A stretch of DNA of 64,000 bases from NCBI GenBank assembly GCA_963920705.1, contig OY987226.1:27908706-27972705 (forward strand), read 5' to 3'. The position numbers were made by a program, and so were the translations under genes. Positions 29,044 to 43,000 of the stretch are shown piece after piece. This DNA is from Odiellus spinosus. Lineage: Eukaryota > Arthropoda > Arachnida > Opiliones > Phalangiidae. Under the pieces are notes generated by a model. That model was not told the DNA's origin and did no database searches. It was given only the letters and a program-made list of their open reading frames with translations. Each line of letters starts with the position of its first letter. The first letter of the stretch is position 1.

Positions 29044-32000
29044 GAAGTATATATCCGTACATTTCCCAAGTATAGATCCACAAATTTCCCAAGTATTGAT
29101 CGACAAATTTCACAAGTATATATCCACAAATTTCTCAAGTATAGATCCACAAATTTCCCAAGTATAGATCCACAAATTTCCCACGTATAGATCGACAAAT
29201 TTCTGAAGTATAGTTCCACCAATTTCCCAAGCATAGACCCACAAATATCAAAAGTATAGATCCACCAATATCCCAAGTATAGATCCACAAATTTCTCAAG
29301 TATAGATCGACAAATTTCCCAAGTATAGATCCATAAATTTCCCAAGTATAGATCCACAAATTCCCAAAGTATATATGCACAAATTTCCCGAGTATAGATC
29401 ACAAATTTCCATGGTATAGATAGACAAATTTCAGAAGTATAGATCCACAAATTTCCCAAGTATTGATCGACAAATTTCACAAGTATATATCCACAAATTT
29501 CTCAAGTATATATCCACAAATTTCTCAAGTATAGATCCACAAATTTCCCAAGTATAGATCCACAAATTTCCCAAGTATAGATCCGAAAATTTCCAAGAAT
29601 AGATCCACAAATTTTAAAAGTATAGATCCACAAATTTTAAAACTATAGATCCACAAATTTCCCAAGTATAGATCACAAATTTCCCAAGTATAGATCCACA
29701 AATTTCCCAAGTATAGATCCACCAATTTCAAAAGTATAGATCCACAAATTTCCCAAGAATAGATCGACAAATTTACGAAGTATAGATCCACCGATTTCCC
29801 AAGTATAGATCCAAATTTCCCAAGTATAGATCCACAAATTTCCCAAGCATAGATCCACAAATTTCCCAAGTATAGATGCACAAATTTCCCAAGCATATAT
29901 GCACAAATTTCCCAAGTATAGATCCACAAATTTCCCAAATATAGATCCACAAATTTCCCAAGTATAGATCCACAAATTTCCCAAGTATAGATCCACAAAT
30001 TTCCCAAGTATTGATCGAGAAATTTCCCAAGCATTGATCAACAAATTTCCCAAGTATAGATCCGCAAATTTCCGAAGTAAAGATCCACAAATTTCCCAAG
30101 TATAGATCCACAAATTTTCCAAGTATAGATTCACAAATTTCCCAAGCATAGAACCGTACATTTCCCAAGATAGATCCGTACATTTCCCAAGATAGATCCA
30201 CAAATTTCCCAAGTACATATCCACAAATTTTCCAAGTATAGATCCACAAATTTTAAAGCATTGATCCACAAATTTCCCAAGTATAGATCCACAAATTTCC
30301 CAAGCATAGATCCACAAATTTCCCAAGTATAGATCCACAAATTTCCCGAGTATAGATCCGCAAGTTTCTCAAGTATAGATCCCCAAATTTACCAATTATA
30401 GATCCAAAAATTTCCCAAGTATAGATCCACAAATTTCCCGAGTATAGATCCGCAAGTTTCCCAAGTATAGATCCACAAATTTACCGAGTATAGATACACA
30501 AATTTCCCAAGCATTGATCCACAAATTTCCCAAGTATTGATCCGCAAACTTCCGAAGTATAGATCCGCAAAATTCCCAAGTATAGATCCACAAATATTCC
30601 AAGTATAGATCCACAAATTTCCCAAGCATAGATCCACAAATTTAAGAAGTATATATCCACAAATTTCCCAAGTATAGATCCACAAATTTCCCAAGTTTAG
30701 ATCCACAAATTTCCCACGTATAGATCGGCAAATTTCCATGGTATAGATAGACAAATTTCAGAAGTATAGATCGACAAATTTCCCAAGTATAGATCCACAA
30801 ATTTCCCAAGTATAGATCTACAAATTTCCCAAGTATTGATCGACAAATTTCTCAAGTATATATCCACAAATTTCTCAAGTATAGATCCACAAATTTCCGA
30901 AGTATAGATCCAAAAATTTCCCAAGTATAGATCCACAAGTTTCCCAAGTATAGATCCACAAATTTTCCAAGTATAGATCCACAAATTTCCCAAGCATAGA
31001 TCCACAAATTTCCGAAGTATATATCCGTACATTTCCCAAGTATAGATCCACAAATTTCCCAAGTATTGATCGACAAATTTCACAAGTATATATCCACAAA
31101 TTTCTCAAGTATAGATCCACAAATTTCCCAAGTATAGATCCACAAATTTCCCACGTATAGATCGACAAATTTCTGAAGTATAGTTCCACCAATTTCCCAA
31201 GCATAGACCCACAAATATCAAAAGTATAGATCCACCAATATCCCAAGTATAGATCCACAAATTTCTCAAGTATAGATCGACAAATTTCCCAAGTATAGAT
31301 CCATAAATTTCCCAAGTATAGATCCACAAATTCCCAAAGTATATATGCACAAATTTCCCGAGTATAGATCACAAATTTCCATGGTATAGATAGACAAATT
31401 TCAGAAGTATAGATCCACAAATTTCCCAAGTATTGATCGACAAATTTCACAAGTATATATCCACAAATTTCTCAAGTATATATCCACAAATTTCTCAAGT
31501 ATAGATCCACAAATTTCCCAAGTATAGATCCACAAATTTCCCAAGTATAGATCCGAAAATTTCCAAGAATAGATCCACAAATTTTAAAAGTATAGATCCA
31601 CAAATTTTAAAACTATAGATCCACAAATTTCCCAAGTATAGATCACAAATTTCCCAAGTATAGATCCACAAATTTCCCAAGTATAGATCCACCAATTTCA
31701 AAAGTATAGATCCACAAATTTCCCAAGAATAGATCGACAAATTTACGAAGTATAGATCCACCGATTTCCCAAGTATAGATCCAAATTTCCCAAGTATAGA
31801 TCCACAAATTTCCCAAGCATAGATCCACAAATTTCCCAAGTATAGATGCACAAATTTCCCAAGCATATATGCACAAATTTCCCAAGTATAGATCCACAAA
31901 TTTCCCAAATATAGATCCACAAATTTCCCAAGTATAGATCCACAAATTTCCCAAGTATAGATCCACAAATTTCCCAAGTATTGATCGAGAAATTTCCCAA

Positions 32001-32935
32001 GCATTGATCAACAAATTTCCCAAGTATAGATCCGCAAATTTCCGAAGTAAAGATCCACAAATTTCCCAAGTATAGATCCACAAATTTTCCAAGTATAGAT
32101 TCACAAATTTCCCAAGCATAGAACCGTACATTTCCCAAGATAGATCCGTACATTTCCCAAGATAGATCCACAAATTTCCCAAGTACATATCCACAAATTT
32201 TCCAAGTATAGATCCACAAATTTTAAAGCATTGATCCACAAATTTCCCAAGTATAGATCCACAAATTTCCCAAGCATAGATCCACAAATTTCCCAAGTAT
32301 AGATCCACAAATTTCCCGAGTATAGATCCGCAAGTTTCTCAAGTATAGATCCCCAAATTTACCAATTATAGATCCAAAAATTTCCCAAGTATAGATCCAC
32401 AAATTTCCCGAGTATAGATCCGCAAGTTTCCCAAGTATAGATCCACAAATTTACCGAGTATAGATACACAAATTTCCCAAGCATTGATCCACAAATTTCC
32501 CAAGTATTGATCCGCAAACTTCCGAAGTATAGATCCGCAAAATTCCCAAGTATAGATCCACAAATATTCCAAGTATAGATCCACAAATTTCCCAAGCATA
32601 GATCCACAAATTTAAGAAGTATATATCCACAAATTTCCCAAGTATAGATCCACAAATTTCCCAAGTTTAGATCCACAAATTTCCCACGTATAGATCGGCA
32701 AATTTCCATGGTATAGATAGACAAATTTCAGAAGTATAGATCGACAAATTTCCCAAGTATAGATCCACAAATTTCCCAAGTATAGATCTACAAATTTCCC
32801 AAGTATTGATCGACAAATTTCTCAAGTATATATCCACAAATTTCTCAAGTATAGATCCACAAATTTCCGAAGTATAGATCCAAAAATTTCCCAAGTATAG
32901 ATCCACAAGTTTCCCAAGTATAGATCCACAAATTT
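28996..32935. repeat. Higher-order repeat, 1,970 bp, two tandem copies
   Basis: Bases 28,996-30,965 match 30,966-32,935. Agreement ends at 30,966 T against 32,936 A (AATTTTCC against AATTTACC). The copies look identical in the frames compared. The left copy begins inside the end of the 2,019-bp block and contains rearranged pieces of it. Shared markers are the 22-bp GATCACAAATTT units and TTTTAAAACTATAG near 29,636 and 31,606. Confidence 0.87.
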
Positions 32936-34004
32936 ACCGAGTATAGATACACAAATTTCCCAAGCATTGATCCACAAATTTCCCAAGTATTGATCGAGAA
33001 ATTTCCCAAGCATTGATCAACAAATTTCCCAAGTATAGATCCGCAAATTTCCGAAGTAAAGATCCACAAATTTCCCAAGTATAGATCCACAAATTTTCCA
33101 AGTATAGATTCACAAATTTCCCAAGCATAGAACCGTACATTTCCCAAGATAGATCCGTACATTTCCCAAGATAGATCCACAAATTTCCCAAGTACATATC
33201 CACAAATTTTCCAAGTATAGATCCACAAATTTTAAAGCATTGATCCACAAATTTCCCAAGTATAGATCCACAAATTTCCCAAGCATAGATCCACAAATTT
33301 CCCAAGTATAGATCCACAAATTTCCCGAGTATAGATCCGCAAGTTTCTCAAGTATAGATCCCCAAATTTACCAATTATAGATCCAAAAATTTCCCAAGTA
33401 TAGATCCACAAATTTCCCGAGTATAGATCCGCAAGTTTCCCAAGTATAGATCCACAAATTTACCGAGTATAGATACACAAATTTCCCAAGCATTGATCCA
33501 CAAATTTCCCAAGTATTGATCCGCAAACTTCCGAAGTATAGATCCGCAAAATTCCCAAGTATAGATCCACAAATATTCCAAGTATAGATCCACAAATTTC
33601 CCAAGCATAGATCCACAAATTTAAGAAGTATATATCCACAAATTTCCCAAGTATAGATCCACAAATTTCCCAAGTTTAGATCCACAAATTTCCCACGTAT
33701 AGATCGGCAAATTTCCATGGTATAGATAGACAAATTTCAGAAGTATAGATCGACAAATTTCCCAAGTATAGATCCACAAATTTCCCAAGTATAGATCTAC
33801 AAATTTCCCAAGTATTGATCGACAAATTTCTCAAGTATATATCCACAAATTTCTCAAGTATAGATCCACAAATTTCCGAAGTATAGATCCAAAAATTTCC
33901 CAAGTATAGATCCACAAGTTTCCCAAGTATAGATCCACAAATTTACCGAGTATAGATACACAAATTTCCCAAGCATTGATCCACAAATTTCCCAAGTATT
34001 GATC
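31987..34004. repeat. Higher-order repeat, 1,009 bp, two tandem copies
   Basis: Bases 31,987-32,995 and 32,996-34,004 match at an offset of 1,009. The breakpoint lies in a GATCGAG/GATCCGC monomer (32,996 G against 34,005 C). The left copy is the right half of the second 1,970-bp copy. The same segment is therefore present at about 30,017, 31,987 and 32,996, showing nested rounds of duplication. I saw no differences between the copies. Confidence 0.86.
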
Positions 34005-37000
34005 CGCAAACTTCCGAAGTATAGATCCGCAAAATTCCCAAGTATAGATCCACAAATTTTCCAAGTATAGATCCACAAATTTCCCAAGCATAGATCCACA
34101 AATTTCCGAAGTATATATCCGTACATTTCCCAAGTATAGATCCACAAATTTCCCAAGAATTGATCGACAAATTTCACAAGTATATATCCACAAATTTCTC
34201 AAGTATAGATCCACAAATTTCCCAAGTATAGATCCACAAATTTCCCACGTATAGATCGACAAATTTCTGAAGTATAGTTCCACCAATTTCCCAAGCATAG
34301 ACCCACAAATATCAAAAGTATAGATCCACCAATATCCCAAGTATAGATCCACAAATTTCTCAAGTATAGATCGACAAATTTCCCAAGTATAGATCCATAA
34401 ATTTCCCAAGTATAGATCCACAAATTCCCAAAGTATATATGCACAAATTTCCCGAGTATAGATCACAAATTTCCATGGTATAGATAGACAAATTTCAGAA
34501 GTATAGATCCACAAATTTCCCAAGTATTGATCGACAAATTTCACAAGTATATATCCACAAATTTCTCAAGTATAGATCCACAAATTTCCCAAGTATAGAT
34601 CCACAAATTTCCCAAGTATAGATCCACAAATTTCCGAAGTATAGATCCGAAAATTTCCAAGAATAGATCCACAAATTTTAGAAGTATAGATCCACAAATT
34701 TCCCAAGTATAGATCACAAATTTCCCAAGTATAGATCCACAAATTTCCCAAGTATAGATCGACCAATTTCAAAAGTATAGATCCACAAATTTCCCAAGAA
34801 TAGATCGACAAATTTACGAAGTATAGATCCACCGATTTCCCAAGTATAGATCCAAATTTCCCAAGTATAGATCCACAAATTTCCCAAGCATAGATCCACA
34901 AATTTCCCAAGTATAGATGCACAAATTTCCCAAGCATATATGCACAAATTTCCCAAGTATAGATCCACAAATTTCCCAAATATAGATCCACAAATTTCCC
35001 AAGTATAGATCCACAAATTTCCCAAGTATTGATCGAGAAATTTCCCAAGCATTGATCAACAAATTTCCCAAGTATAGATCCGCAAATTTCCGAAGTAAAG
35101 ATCCACAAATTTCCCAAGTATAGATCCACAAATTTTCCAAGTATAGATTCACAAATTTCCCAAGCATAGATCCGTACATTTCCCAAGATAGATCCGTACA
35201 TTTCCCAAGATAGATCCACAAATTTCCCAAGTACATATCCACAAATTTTCCAAGTATAGATCCACAAATTTTAAAGCATTGATCCACAAATTTCCCAAGT
35301 ATAGATCCACAAATTTCCCAAGCATAGATCCACAAATTTCCCAAGTATAGATCCACAAATTTCCCAAGCATAGATCCACAAATTTTCCAAGTATAGATGC
35401 ACAAATTTCCCAAGCATAGATGCACAAATTTCCCTAGTATAGATCCACAAATTTCCCAAATATAGATTTACAAATTTCCCAAGTATAGATCCACAAATTT
35501 CCCGAGTATAGATCCGCAAATTTCCCAAGTGTAGATACACAAATTTCCCAAGTATTGATCGAGAAATTTCCCAAGTATAGATCGACAAATTTCCCTAGTA
35601 TAGATAAACCAATTTCCCAAGTATAGATCCACAAATTTTCGAAGTATAGATCCGTAAATTTCCCAAGTATAGATCCACAAATTTCCGAATCGTAGATCCA
35701 CAAATTTCCGAAGTATAGATCCACAAATTTCCCAAGTATAGATCCACAAATTTCCCAAGTATAGATCCACAAATTTCCCAAGTATAGATCCACAAATTTC
35801 CCGAGTATAGATCCGCAAGTTTCTCAAGTATAGATCCCCAAATTTACCAAGTATAGATCCAAAAATTTCCCAAGTATAGATCCACAAATTTCCCGAGTAT
35901 AGATCCGCAAGTTTCCCAAGTATAGATCCACAAATTTACCGAGTATAGATACACAAATTTCCCAAGCATTGATCCACAAATTTCCCAAGTATTGATCCGC
36001 AAACTTCCGAAGTATAGATCCGCAAAATTCCCAAGTATAGATCCACAAATATTCCAAGTATAGATCCACAAATTTCCCAAGCATAGATCCACAAATTTAA
36101 GAAGTATATATCCACAAATTTCCCAAGTATAGATCCACAAATTTCCCAAGTTTAGATCCACAAATTTCCCACGTATAGATCGACAAATTTCCGAAGGATA
36201 GTTCCACCAATTTCCCAAGCATAGACCCACAAATATCAAAAGTATAGATCCACCAATTTCCCAAGTATAGATCCACAAATTTCTCAAGTATAGATCGACA
36301 AATTTCCCAAGTATAGATCCATAAATTCCCAAAGTATATATCCACAAATTTCCCGAGTATAGATCGGCAAATTTCCATGGTATAGATAGACAAATTTCCC
36401 AAGTATAGATCTACAAATTTCCCAAGTATTGATCGACAAATTTCTCAAGTATATATCCACAAATTTCTCAAGTATAGATCCACAAATTTCCGAAGTATAG
36501 ATCCGTAAATTTGCCAAGTATAGATCCACAAATTTCCGAATTGTAGATCCACAAATTTCCCAAGTATAGATCCTCCAATTTCTCAAGTATAGATACACAA
36601 ATTTCCGAAGTATAGATCCAAAAATTTCCCGAGTATAGATCCGCAAGTTTCCCAAGTATAGATCCACAAATTTACCGAGTATAGATACACAAATTTCCCA
36701 AGCATTGATCCACAAATTTCCCAAGTATTGATCCGCAAACTTCCGAAGTATAGATCCGCAAAATTCCCAAGTATAGATCCACAAATTTTCCAAGTATAGA
36801 TCCACAAATTTCCCAAGCATAGATCCACAAATTTCCGAAGTATAGATCCGTACATTTCCCAAGTATAGATCCACAAATTTCCCAAGTATTGATCGACAAA
36901 TTTCACAAGTATATATCCACAAATTTCTCAAGTATAGATCCACAAATTTCCCAAGTATAGATCCACAAATTTCCGAAGTATAGTTCCACCAATTTCCCAA

Positions 37001-37130
37001 GCATAGACCCACAAATATCAAAAGTATAGATCCACCAATTTCCCAAGTATAGATCCACAAATTTCTCAAGTATAGATCGACAAATTTCCCAAGTATAGAT
37101 CCGTAAATTTCCCAAGTATAGATCCACAAA
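34005..37130. repeat. 23-bp array resembling earlier higher-order blocks
   Basis: Bases 33,831-34,544 match 28,767-29,480 at an offset of 5,064, with a single base change seen near 34,157 (AAGAATTG for AAGTATTG). Sequence from about 34,800 to 36,400 follows the variant order of the 2,019-bp block with scattered changes. For example, GATTTACAAAT near 35,467 stands where the earlier copies have GATATACAAAT. No gene or other element is present. Confidence 0.7.
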
Positions 37131-38896
37131 TTTCCGAAGTATAGATCCAAAAATTTCCCAAGTATAGATCCACAAATTTCCCGAGTATAGATCCGCAAGT
37201 TTCTCAAGTATAGATCCACAAATTTCTCAAGTATAGATCGACAAATTTCCCAAGTATAGATCCACAAATTCCCAAAGTATATATCCTCCAATTTCTCAAG
37301 TATAGATACACAAATTTCCGAAGTATAGATCCAAAAATTTCCCAAGTATAGATCCACAAATTTCCCGAGTATAGATCCGCAAGTTTCTCAAGTATAGATC
37401 CACAAATTTCTCAAGTATAGATCGACAAATTTCCCAAGTATAGATCCACAAATTTCCCTAGTATAGATCCGCAAGTTTCTCAAGTATAGATCCACAAATT
37501 TACCAAGTATAGATCCAAAAATTTCCCAAGTATAGATCCACAAATTTCCCGAGTATAGATCCGCAAGTTTCCCAAGAATAGATCCACAAATTTACCGAGT
37601 ATAGATACACAAATTTCCCAAGCATTGATCCACAAATTTCCCAAGTATTGATCCGCAAACTTCCGAAGTATAGATCCGCAAAATTCCCAAGTATAGATCC
37701 ACAAATATTCCAAGTATAGATCCACAAATTTCCCAAGCATAGATCCACAAATTTAAGAAGTATATATCCACAAATTTCCCAAGTATAGATCCACAAATTT
37801 CCCAAGTATAGATCCACAAATTTCCCACGTATAGATCGACAAATTTCCGAAGGATAGTTCCACCAATTTCCCAAGCATAGACCCACAAATATCAAAAGTA
37901 TAGATCCACCAATTTCCCAAGTATAGATCCACAAATTTCTCAAGTATAGATCGACAAATTTCCCAAGTATAGATCCGTAAATTTCCCAAGTATAGATCCA
38001 CAAATTCCCAAAGTATATATCCTCCAATTTCTCAAGTATAGATACACAAATTTCCGAAGTATAGATCCAAAAATTTCCCAAGTATAGATCCACAAATTTC
38101 CCGAGTATAGATCCGCAAGTTTCTCAAGTATAGATCCACAAATTTCTCAAGTATAGATCGACAAATTTCCCAAGTATAGATCCACAAATTCCCAAAGTAT
38201 ATATCCTCCAATTTCTCAAGTATAGATACACAAATTTCCGAAGTATAGATCCAAAAATTTCCCAAGTATAGATCCACAAATTTCCCGAGTATAGATCCGC
38301 AAGTTTCTCAAGTATAGATCCACAAATTTCTCAAGTATAGATCGACAAATTTCCCAAGTATAGATCCACAAATTTCCCTAGTATAGATCCGCAAGTTTCT
38401 CAAGTATAGATCCACAAATTTACCAAGTATAGATCCAAAAATTTCCCAAGTATAGATCCACAAATTTCCCGAGTATAGATCCGCAAGTTTCCCAAGAATA
38501 GATCCACAAATTTACCGAGTATAGATACACAAATTTCCCAAGCATTGATCCACAAATTTCCCAAGTATTGATCCGCAAACTTCCGAAGTATAGATCCGCA
38601 AAATTCCCAAGTATAGATCCACAAATATTCCAAGTATAGATCCACAAATTTCCCAAGCATAGATCCACAAATTTAAGAAGTATATATCCACAAATTTCCC
38701 AAGTATAGATCCACAAATTTCCCAAGTATAGATCCACAAATTTCCCACGTATAGATCGACAAATTTCCGAAGGATAGTTCCACCAATTTCCCAAGCATAG
38801 ACCCACAAATATCAAAAGTATAGATCCACCAATTTCCCAAGTATAGATCCACAAATTTCTCAAGTATAGATCGACAAATTTCCCAAGTATAGATCC
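37131..38896. repeat. Higher-order repeat with 920-bp spacing (40 monomers)
   Basis: Bases 37,131-37,976 match 38,051-38,896 at an offset of exactly 920, which is 40 times 23. Agreement ends at 37,977 G against 38,897 A. Inside it a shorter segment headed by CCCAAAGTATATATCCTCC recurs near 37,271, 38,007 and 38,191. The last two are 184 bases (8 monomers) apart. The two long copies look identical. Confidence 0.8.
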
Positions 38897-40049
38897 ATAA
38901 ATTTCCCAAGTATAGATCCACAAATTCCCAAAGTATATATCCACAAATTTCCCGAGTATAGATCGGCAAATTTCCATGGTATAGATAGACAAATTTCAGA
39001 AGTATAGATCGACAAATTTCCCAAGTATAGATCCACAAATTTCCCAAGTATAGATCTACAAATTTCTCAAGTATTGATCGACAAATTTCTCAAGTATATA
39101 TCCACAAATTTCTCAAGTATAGATCCACAAATTTCCGAAGTATAGATCCGTAAATTTGCCAAGTATAGATCCACAAATTTCCGAATTGTAGATCCACAAA
39201 TTTTCCAAGTATAGATCCACAAATTTCCCAAGTATTGATCCACAAATTTCCGAAGTATAGATCCGTACATTTCCCAGGTATAGATCCACAAATTTCCCAA
39301 GTATTGATCGACAAATTTCACAAGTATATATCCACAAATTTCTCAAGTATAGATCCACAAATTTCCCAAGTATAGATCCACAAATTTCCAACGTATAGAT
39401 CGACAAATTTCCGAAGTATAGTTCCACCAATTTCCCAAGCATAGACCCACAAATATCAAAAGTATAGATCCACCAATTTCCCAAGTATAGATCCACAAAT
39501 TTCTCAAGTATAGATCGACAAATTTCCCAAGTATAGATCCATAAATTTCCCAAGTATAGATCCACAAATTCCCAAAGTATATATCCACAAATTTCCCGAG
39601 TATAGATCGGCAAATTTCCATGGTATTGATAGACAAATTTCAGAAGTATAGATCGACAAATTTCCCAAGTATAGATCCACAAATTTCCCAAGTATAGATC
39701 TACAAATTTCCCAAGTATTGATCGACAAATTTCACAAGTATAAATCCACAAATTTCTCAAGTATATATCCACAAATTTCTCAAGTATAGATCCACAAATT
39801 TCCCAAGTATAGATCCACAAATTTCCGAAGTATAGATCCGAAAATTTCCAAGAATAGATCCACAAATTTCAGAAGTATAGATCCACAAATTTTAAAAGTA
39901 TAGATCCACAAATTTCCCAAGTATAGATCACAAATTTCCCAAGTATAGATCCACAAATTTCCCAAGTATATATCCACCAATTTCCCAAGTATAGATCCAC
40001 AAATTTCCCAAGAATAGATCGACAAATTTCCGAAGTATGGATCCACAAA
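38897..40049. repeat. 23-bp array linking two higher-order blocks
   Basis: About 50 monomers with no other content. The section from 39,330 to 39,780 follows the same variant order as 20,300-20,700 and 41,150-41,590. The order is CCGAAGTATAGTTCCACC, then AAGCATAGACCC, then AAATATCAAAAG, then TTTCCATGG. A CCATGGTATTGATAG unit near 39,617 is a private single-base change. Confidence 0.7.
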
Positions 40050-43000
40050 TTTCCGAATCGTAGATCCACAAATTTCACAAGTATAGATCCACAAATTTCC
40101 CAAATAGATTCATAAATTTCCCAAGTATAGATCCACAAATTTCCAAAGTATATATCCACAAATTTCAGAAGTATAGATCGAAAAACTTCTCAAGTATAGA
40201 TCCACCAATTTCCCAAGTATAGATCCACTAATTTCCCAAGTATAGATCCACAAATTTCAAAAGTATAGATCCACAAATTTCCCAAGTAGATCCACAAATT
40301 TCCCAGGTATAGATGCACAAATTTCCCAAGCATAGATGCACAAATTTCCCAAGTATAGATCCACAAATTTCCCAAGTATAGATCCACAAATTTCCCAAAT
40401 ATAGATCCACAAATTTCCCAAGTATAGATCCACAAATTTCCCGAGTATAGATCCGCAAATTTCCCAAGTGTAGATCCACAAATTTCCCAATTATAGATAC
40501 ACAAATTTCCCAAGTATTGATCGACAAATTTTCCAAGTATAGATCGACAAATTTCCCTAGTATAGATAAACCAATTTCCCAAGTATAGATCCACAAATTT
40601 CCGAAGTATAGATCCGTAAATTTCCCAAGTATAGATCCACAAATTTCCGAATCGTAGATCCACAAATTTCCCAAGTATAGATCCATAAATTTCCCAAGTA
40701 TAGATCCACAAATTTCCCAAGTTTAGATCCACAAATTTCATAAGCATAGATCCACAAATTTCCCAAGTATAGATCCACAAATTTCCGAATTGTAGATCCA
40801 TAAATTTCCCAAGTATAGATCCTCCAATTTCTCAAGTATAGATACACTAATTTCCCGAGTATAGATCCGCAAGTTTCCCAAGTATAGATCCACAAATTTA
40901 CCGAGTATAGATACACAAATTTCCCAATCATTGATCCACAAATTTCCCAAGTATTGATCCGCAAACTTCCGAAGTATAGATCCGCAAAATTCCCAAGTAT
41001 AGATCCACAAATTTTCCAAGTATAGATCCACAAATTTCCCAAGCATAGATCCACAAATTTCCGAAGTATAGATCCGTACATTTCCCAAGTATAGATCCAC
41101 AAATTTCCCAAGTATTGATCGACAAATTTCACAAGTATATATCCACAAATTTCTCAAGTATAGATCCACAAATTTCCCAAGTATAGATCCACAAATTTCC
41201 CACGTATAGATCGACAAATTTCCGAAGTATAGTTCCACCAATTTCCCAAGCGTAGACCCACAAATATCAAAAGTATAGATCCACCAATTTCCCAAGTATA
41301 GATCCGCAAATTTCTCAAGAATAGATCGACAAATTTCCCAAGTATAGATCCATAAATTTCCCAAGTATAGATCCACAAATTCCCAAAGTATATATCCACA
41401 AATTTCCCGAGTATAGATCGGCAAATTTCCATGGTATAGATAGACAAATTTCAGAAGTATAGATCGACAAATTTCCCAAGTATAGATCCACAAATTTCCC
41501 AAGTATAGATCTACAAATTTCCCAAGTATTGATCGACAAATTTCACAAGTATATATCCACAAATTTCTCAAGTATATATCCACAAATTTCTCAAGTATAG
41601 ATCCACAAATTTCCCAAGTATAGATCCACAAATTTCCCAAGTATAGATCCACAAATTTCCGAAGTATAGATCCACAAATTTCCAAGAAGAGATCCACAAA
41701 TTTCAGAAGTATAGATCCACAAATTTTAAAAGTATAGATCCACAAATTTCCCAAGTATAGATCCACAAATTTCCCAAGTATAGATCCACAAATTTCCCAA
41801 GTATAGATCCACAAATTTCCCAAGAATTTATCGACAAATTTCCAAAGTATATATCCACAAATTTCACGAGTATAGATCGACAAATTTCCAGGGTATAGAT
41901 CCACATATTTCAGAAGTATAGATCGAAAAACTTCTCAAGTATAGATCCACCAATTTCCCAAGTATAGATCCACTAATTTCCCAAGTATAGATCCACTAAT
42001 TTCAAAAGTATAGATCCACCAATTTCCCAAGTATAGATCCAAAATTTCCCAAGTATAGATCCACAAATTTCCCAAGTAGATCCACAAATTTCCCAAGTAT
42101 AGATGCACAAATTTCCCAAGCATAGATGCACAAATTTCCCAAGTATAGATCCACAAATTTCCCAAGTATAGATCCACAAATTTCCCAAATATAGATCCAC
42201 AAATTTACCAAGTATAGATCCACAAATTTCCCGAGTATAGATCCGCAAATTTCCCAAGTGTAGATCCACAAATTTCCCAATTATAGATACACAAATTTCC
42301 CAAGTATTGATCGACAAATTTTCCAAGTATAGATCGACAAATTTCCCTAGTATAGATAAACCAATTTCCCAAGTATAGATCCACAAATTTCCGAAGTATA
42401 GATCCACAAATTTCCGAATCGTAGATCCACAAATTTCCCAAGTATAGATCCACAAATTTCCCAAGTATAGATCCACAAATTTCCCAAGTTTAGATCCACA
42501 AATTTCATAAGCATAGATCCACAAATTTCCGAAGTATAGATCCAAAAATTTCCCAAGTATAGATCCACAAATTTCCCGAGTATAGATCCGCAAGTTTCCC
42601 AAGTATAGATCCACAAATTTACCGAGTATAGATACACAAATTTCCCAAGCATTGATCCACAAATTTCCCAAGTATTGATCCGCAAACTTCCGAAGTATAG
42701 ATCCGCAAAATTCCCAAGTATAGATCCACAAATTTCCCAAGTATAGATCCACAAATTTCAAAAGTATAGATCCACCAATTTCCCAAGTATAGATCCACAA
42801 ATTTCCCAAGTATAGATCCACAAATTCCCAAAGTATAGATCCACCAATTCCCAAGCATTGATCCACAAATTTCCCAAGTATAGATCCACAAATTTCAAAA
42901 GTATAGATCCACAAATTTCCCAAGTATAGATCCACAAATTTCCCAAATATAGATCCACAAATTTCCCAAGTATAGATCCACAAATTTCCCGAGTATAGAT

